From NCBI GenBank assembly GCA_028139685.1, contig JAOINQ010000018.1:1-18822 (forward strand): a DNA stretch of 18,822 nucleotides, given 5' to 3'. Shown in pieces: positions 15,199-18,822 of this stretch; position 1 is the first letter of the stretch; each line of letters opens with the position of its first letter. The notes under the pieces are model-generated. The model did no database searches, had not been told where the DNA came from, and saw only the letters and a list, made by a program, of their open reading frames with translations. A program made the translations under genes and the position numbers. The DNA comes from Betaproteobacteria bacterium (GTDB lineage: Bacteria > Pseudomonadota > Gammaproteobacteria > Burkholderiales > Burkholderiaceae_A).

Positions 15199-16479
15199 TT
15201 AGTAATTATAAAAAGAATAACTACCGCCCCCCTTACTTTTAACTTTATACATTGCAGAATCTGCTTCATTTAGAATTTTTGAAGTCTGTAAGGATTCATC
15301 AAATACATAAACTCCTATTCCGATACTACAAGAAATTCTGATTACAGAACCTTGTATTTTCATTGGTTCAGAAAGTGTACGCTGTATGCGTTCAATAATC
15401 CTTACTGTATCCGTTATATTTTTTATTTGATTTAATATTACTATAAACTCATCTCCTCCGAGTCTCCCAAAAAAATCTTTTGGCCTAGAAGCTCTCTGAA
15501 TTCTATTTGCGATTTCAATTAGTACACCATCCCCCACTAAATGACCATATTCATCGTTTATCGGTTTAAATTTATCAATATCAATAAAACATAGAGCAAA
15601 TTTCTCTCTTTTTTTAAAGGAAGTTGATCGCATCTTGGGTAACGGACTTTTTGAAATACCATATAAAGAATAATTTCTCTTCATTTTTTCAAGCTTACGG
15701 TGAAGATAATCTATAAGAGCCGCCCTATTAGGAATCGTAGTTAGAGAATCGTGAGAGGCAGCATACTCTAATTGAACGTTTTTATTCTCTAATAAACGGT
15801 TAACTTTTTCTAGCTTTGTATTGGTGTCTTGCGCTGCTCTAAATGCAAATTTCAGACAGAAAAAAAACAAGGAAAGTTGCATTAAAAATATCACTGAAGT
15901 AACGAAAAGTATACGAACTTTTTGGGAATTAATAGTCGCATCTATTTTTTCATCAAAAAAATAAATTTTTACTAGGAAAGGGGCATTATCGATAGCTTGA
16001 GATAATTCTGTTACAAATATACCGTATAGTGATAATTGAGTTTCTGTTAATCTTGAAGGGAAAATGGATTCAACATGATAAGTGGCTGCTAAATATTTTA
16101 AGGTTTCGTTGTTATTAACACCAGCCTTAATATCTCCATTTTCGTCTCGAATTTCTATTCGGATAATCGTATCAACTAAATCAAATGCCTCCCTAATTTT
16201 AATGTTAAAAAAAATATCGCTATTTGGTTCTAATCTATTTTCTAGATTATTAGTTCTAAGCTTATTTAGTAAAGTAGAGAATGCTTTGTCTGATGAACCT
16301 ATCTTTAAAGAATTTTTAAGGTTTTCTATTACGACAAAATAATTTAGACAAAATAAAATTGCAGTTGTAAGAAAAAAGAAAATAAAAATTATAAAAAAAT
16401 TCTTGGTGGGGAATGTTAGTAAAGAAAAACGCATAGCATCAATCTTTACAAAGTGCCAGTTTAAAAATAGTTTTCTCAT
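15199..16479 (-). CDS. Membrane-bound diguanylate cyclase (GGDEF)
   Basis: Makes cyclic di-GMP from two GTP. It has 426 residues. Two transmembrane helices (about 28-50 and 188-214) frame a periplasmic sensor region of roughly 135 residues with no recognised domain. A short coiled coil (about 215-240) leads to the GGDEF domain from about 243. The signature G-G-D-E-F is complete at 341-345, and the inhibitory-site R-P-K-D (332-335) stands the standard five residues before it, so both catalysis and product inhibition are predicted. An unusual basic insertion of about 25 residues (267-293) sits between the first helix and the strand carrying F-I-D-I-D. An alternative ATG at 16434 would shorten the N terminus by 15 residues. 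The gene starts 14 bases after the EAL gene and so shares its transcript. Confidence 0.9.
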   Translation of the reverse strand: MRKLFLNWHFVKIDAMRFSLLTFPTKNFFIIFIFFFLTTAILFCLNYFVVIENLKNSLKIGSSDKAFSTLLNKLRTNNLENRLEPNSDIFFNIKIREAFDLVDTIIRIEIRDENGDIKAGVNNNETLKYLAATYHVESIFPSRLTETQLSLYGIFVTELSQAIDNAPFLVKIYFFDEKIDATINSQKVRILFVTSVIFLMQLSLFFFCLKFAFRAAQDTNTKLEKVNRLLENKNVQLEYAASHDSLTTIPNRAALIDYLHRKLEKMKRNYSLYGISKSPLPKMRSTSFKKREKFALCFIDIDKFKPINDEYGHLVGDGVLIEIANRIQRASRPKDFFGRLGGDEFIVILNQIKNITDTVRIIERIQRTLSEPMKIQGSVIRISCSIGIGVYVFDESLQTSKILNEADSAMYKVKSKGGGSYSFYNY

Positions 16480-16493
16480 TCATAGAGATCTAC

Positions 16494-17285
16494 TTAAAGA
16501 CTAAAAGGCTGCACTTTTACAAGTTCAACAAATTGTTTTCTTGGAACACCAGCGGAGAAATAAAAACCTTGTAATTGACAAAATTTATATTCAGAAATAC
16601 AGTTTATGTGCGCTTCAGTTTCTACCCCTTCTATAACCACAATACAGTTAATTTCTTCAATAATTTTTAAAAGTTCTGTGAACAAATAATAACCTTTATG
16701 TGATTTTTGTGCTTCTTTCAAGAAGAATCTGTCAAATTTCACCTCATGAGTGGGGAGTTCTATGAGTCGCTTTATCGTAGAATATTTCGTTCCAAAATCA
16801 TCGATGGAAATTTTAAATCCCTCTTTATCCAAAGACAGGATTGAGTTTTGCAAGTTATCACCACTAATGTCATATGTTTCTGAAATTTCGAAGAAGATTA
16901 AAGATGGATCAACTCCCATCGTTTCACATTTTTTTTTTAAAGTTGTTGCAAAGCTGGGTGACAAAAGGCTGTCTGGATCTATATTTATTGATATGGGCAC
17001 TGAAAAATTTTCGGATTGATTGGATTGAAGCATCTTTAGGGATTCATTGATTACTATATTGCTGATCTCTGGCATGAGTTTGTTGGCACGCAATCGAGCA
17101 AGAAATGTATCAGGTAAAAGTATTCCCAGTTCTGGGTGGACCCAGCGTATTAATGCTTCAGAGCCTACGATCTTTTTTGTAGAGCATTGAACTTTTGGCT
17201 GGAAAAATGGTTTAAACTGCTTGTTTTTTAGTCCATGCAGAATCTCATTGTCATTAACTATCTTATTAGAATTTCGATTTTTCAT
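16494..17285 (-). CDS. Stand-alone EAL-domain cyclic-di-GMP phosphodiesterase
   Basis: A 263-residue protein that is essentially one EAL domain, expected to open cyclic di-GMP to pGpG in the cytoplasm. The catalytic set looks complete: E43 in S-E-A-L-I-R, N101 in S-I-N-I-D, E133 in F-E-I-S, D162-D163 in I-D-D-F-G, K183 in E-V-K-F-D, E219 in I-E-G-V-E-T, and Q239 in L-Q-G-F. Loop 6 reads D-F-G-T-K-Y-S-T instead of the common D-F-G-T-G-Y-S-S, a change near the dimerisation loop that could alter activity. No sensor domain is attached. The gene lies between a degenerate GGDEF gene (50-base gap) and an active-looking GGDEF gene (14-base gap), so opposing activities may be co-expressed. Confidence 0.88.
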   Translation of the reverse strand: MKNRNSNKIVNDNEILHGLKNKQFKPFFQPKVQCSTKKIVGSEALIRWVHPELGILLPDTFLARLRANKLMPEISNIVINESLKMLQSNQSENFSVPISINIDPDSLLSPSFATTLKKKCETMGVDPSLIFFEISETYDISGDNLQNSILSLDKEGFKISIDDFGTKYSTIKRLIELPTHEVKFDRFFLKEAQKSHKGYYLFTELLKIIEEINCIVVIEGVETEAHINCISEYKFCQLQGFYFSAGVPRKQFVELVKVQPFSL

Positions 17286-17335
17286 TATTCCGACAAGCCA
17301 AATATAAAAATCTAAATATTAATTTATTTGTTCAA

Positions 17336-18361
17336 TTACTTTTTAAGCTCGTCTTTCGAGAATATAGTAAATGTTCCTGGAATTTGCTTAGCTTCGTCAG
17401 CAAGGTGCTCCGCCGTCAGGATTAATTCTTCAAAGTCCTGCGAATCGTGAGGGGAAATCGCCACTCCTAGACTGGCTGTCAGCTCTTCTCCAACCGGCAA
17501 CAATCCTTTCCTAAATATGTTTGCTATCCTGTTGCTAACTATTTCGCAATTTTCACGGGAACCGATATTTTTAAGGATTAGTGCAAACATATCGCCACCA
17601 ATGCGTCCCACCACGTCATCATCTCTTATAAAACTCTGTAGTTTTGAAGCTATTTCAAAAAGAACTTCGTTGCCAAGGTCGAATCCATATTTTTCATTTA
17701 TATTGGAGAAATCATCTAAACTTACAACAACGCAGGCTATCATCATGTTTTTACCTGAGGCCAGGTTTGATTCCTCGATAGCAATTTTTAACTGGTGGGT
17801 GAAAGACTTATAGTTATTAACTCTTGTAAGTTGGTCTTTGTCTGTGTTTACTGAAATTTGTTCTGCATACAAATTCAACGAATAAATCATTTCGTAATAG
17901 GTGCCCAGAATTTTGCTACAAATTGCCCATGTTTTGAGTTCATTCTCTTCTAATTCTGTTGATTCTGATTTTTTAAGCCCTACTATTAGTAATTGTGTTT
18001 TTTGACTATTTCCAAATTGCGTCGCAAAAAAATCATAGTTTGTCGCTGAATTGGTGTCCCCAATATTTTTTACAGATCTTGAATCTATGCGTACTACCTC
18101 TATATCTTTAGGTGTTGTGGGGAAAGCTTCAGGTTCAAAAACGATGGATGTCGGTGTACCAGGCAAGGAATAAGTTATCGATATTTTCTCAACTAAGTCA
18201 GGTCCCTCATCCACCCTCAGTGCTAATAAACCATCGAACTGCAATATTTGTGCAAGCGCACGAGCAGCTTTTTCAATATAAAAATTGACATCTCGTTCCG
18301 CTAGTGGTTTTTCAATAATCTCTAATATTTTTAGATTATTTACGATTGCCGATTCATCCAT
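17336..18361 (-). CDS. Degenerate GGDEF protein with N-terminal GAF-like region
   Basis: A 341-residue cytoplasmic protein. Residues about 5-165 look like a GAF-type sensor (helix, F-D-G-L-L-A-L-R-V, then a late strand L-L-I-V-G-L-K). The GGDEF domain runs from about 172 to 335. The signature is G-G-D-M-F (255-259): the second acidic residue is replaced by Met, so cyclase activity is doubtful. The inhibitory-site R-D-D-D (246-249) remains exactly five residues upstream, which would allow binding of cyclic di-GMP as a receptor. The start at ATG 18361 has no clear ribosome site, but the frame has no better Met nearby. A promoter with a palindrome in its spacer lies just upstream. It is the first gene of a likely three-gene set with EAL and GGDEF. 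Confidence 0.83.
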   Translation of the reverse strand: MDESAIVNNLKILEIIEKPLAERDVNFYIEKAARALAQILQFDGLLALRVDEGPDLVEKISITYSLPGTPTSIVFEPEAFPTTPKDIEVVRIDSRSVKNIGDTNSATNYDFFATQFGNSQKTQLLIVGLKKSESTELEENELKTWAICSKILGTYYEMIYSLNLYAEQISVNTDKDQLTRVNNYKSFTHQLKIAIEESNLASGKNMMIACVVVSLDDFSNINEKYGFDLGNEVLFEIASKLQSFIRDDDVVGRIGGDMFALILKNIGSRENCEIVSNRIANIFRKGLLPVGEELTASLGVAISPHDSQDFEELILTAEHLADEAKQIPGTFTIFSKDELKK

Positions 18362-18384
18362 GGAAAAAGGATAACTCAGAAATA

Positions 18385-18414
18385 AATATAAAACTAGAAA
18401 TTTCTGTATATGAA
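18385..18414 (-). promoter_or_regulatory. Candidate promoter with palindrome, upstream of the cyclic-di-GMP genes
   Basis: On the minus strand TTCATA (18414-18409) and TATATT (18390-18385) are 18 bases apart. The perfect palindrome AGAAATTTCT (18396-18405) sits in the spacer, where a bound regulator would block polymerase. Weak -35; AT-rich region. Confidence 0.3.
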
Positions 18415-18428
18415 AAACACTGGGGTGC

Positions 18429-18822
18429 TTAGTCTGCCTTTTTCACTAAGATATTTGGCCTAGACAGTTCCAGTAATTTTTGACTAGCTAAGGGAGGAAG
18501 TCTAAAAAACTCGGGACGCGAGCTAGTGTTCATAAGGTAGTCTTCTTCGCCATTCAATTTCGCAAAAGTATACTCGATCTTTTTGCCTCCCTCTAACTCC
18601 AATGAAATAAGGAAAGTATTTTTCTTACTGACATTCCCAATATCAGCGTTTGACCCAATTGAGTCAATTTGCATGTCAGCCATTTCTTTGACAAACTCAT
18701 CAACCTTTTCATTATCTTGCAATTCAGCAGGCTTATCATTAACAAATAGCTTCCACGCTGGTTTAGAACCTTCCTGTCCATCTACATCTTCCGTTCGTTG
18801 TATTCTAATATTGCCGACCGTA
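18429..18822 (-). CDS. DUF4340 domain protein, C-terminal part, cut by the right edge
   Basis: The frame is open from the right edge to the stop at 18429, giving about 131 residues of a longer protein. An internal TTG at 18722 should not be taken as the start. The visible part begins with V-G-N-I-R-I-Q-R, then W-K-L-F-V-N-D-K-P-A, then a helix with K-V-D-E-F-V-K-E-M-A. It ends with the strands L-I-S-L-E-L-E-G-G-K-K-I-E-Y-T-F and Y-L-M-N. This repeating order of strand, W-x-V and a helix scoring differences is that of DUF4340. Such genes often lie beside ABC-2 and GldG-like transport genes, which here would be beyond the right edge. The gene is separated from the GGDMF gene by 67 bases and may end in its own transcription unit. 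Confidence 0.72.
   Translation of the reverse strand, partial: TVGNIRIQRTEDVDGQEGSKPAWKLFVNDKPAELQDNEKVDEFVKEMADMQIDSIGSNADIGNVSKKNTFLISLELEGGKKIEYTFAKLNGEEDYLMNTSSRPEFFRLPPLASQKLLELSRPNILVKKAD

Noticed and set aside
1..18822. CRISPR array, tRNA, rRNA, insertion sequence or integrase
   Set aside because: Looked for regular repeats, tRNA-like cloverleaf sequence and transposase or recombinase motifs and saw none.

Overview
The window looks like a chromosomal segment of an AT-rich, Gram-negative proteobacterium that uses one-carbon compounds. A gammaproteobacterium is my best guess: GreB, an NDH-2 type dehydrogenase, DUF502 and a SPE-like secreted protein fit, but nothing here fixes the taxon. 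The methylotrophy evidence is strong. There is a lanthanide-type methanol dehydrogenase (XoxF, with the extra Asp of the W-D-Y-D motif) and an operon for serine-cycle malate-CoA ligase (mtkA, mtkB) and malyl-CoA lyase (mcl).

Left part (1-8260): the 3' end of a type II NADH dehydrogenase; a zinc-dependent aspartoacylase/succinylglutamate desuccinylase-family gene on the minus strand; the mtkA-mtkB-mcl operon; a 310-base gap with a candidate promoter; greB; a minus-strand redoxin with a C-N-H-C site; and a monocistronic-looking xoxF closed by a strong rho-independent terminator. xoxF uses visibly different codons from its neighbours, as very highly expressed genes do. No xoxG or xoxJ lies beside it.

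Middle part (8257-14510, all minus strand): a tightly packed seven-gene run, in transcription order a von Willebrand A protein, a PP2C-type phosphatase, an atypical Ser/Thr kinase with a C-terminal beta-rich (OB-like) domain, a ZorA-like MotA/TolQ-family motor subunit with a long coiled coil, a ZorB-like MotB/OmpA-family subunit, an unrecognised charged protein, and a DUF502 membrane protein. Genes overlap or lie 0 to about 55 bases apart. The vWA-phosphatase-kinase trio resembles the TerY-P triad, and the two membrane proteins resemble the ZorAB motor of Zorya phage defence, but no known Zorya effector gene is present. The kinase and the unrecognised protein end in nearly the same short peptide (N-Q-[AS]-I-I-D-[KR]-[LI]-K), suggesting a shared docking tail. 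This is the most likely undescribed system in the window: an ion-driven envelope motor under phospho-signalling control.

Right part (14511-18822): an intergenic region with divergent candidate promoters, a small secreted SPE-like protein, then a minus-strand cyclic-di-GMP set (a degenerate GGDEF protein with an intact inhibitory site, a stand-alone EAL protein, and a membrane-bound GGDEF cyclase). The 3' portion of a DUF4340 gene runs off the right edge. No tRNA, rRNA, insertion sequence, integrase or CRISPR array was seen.
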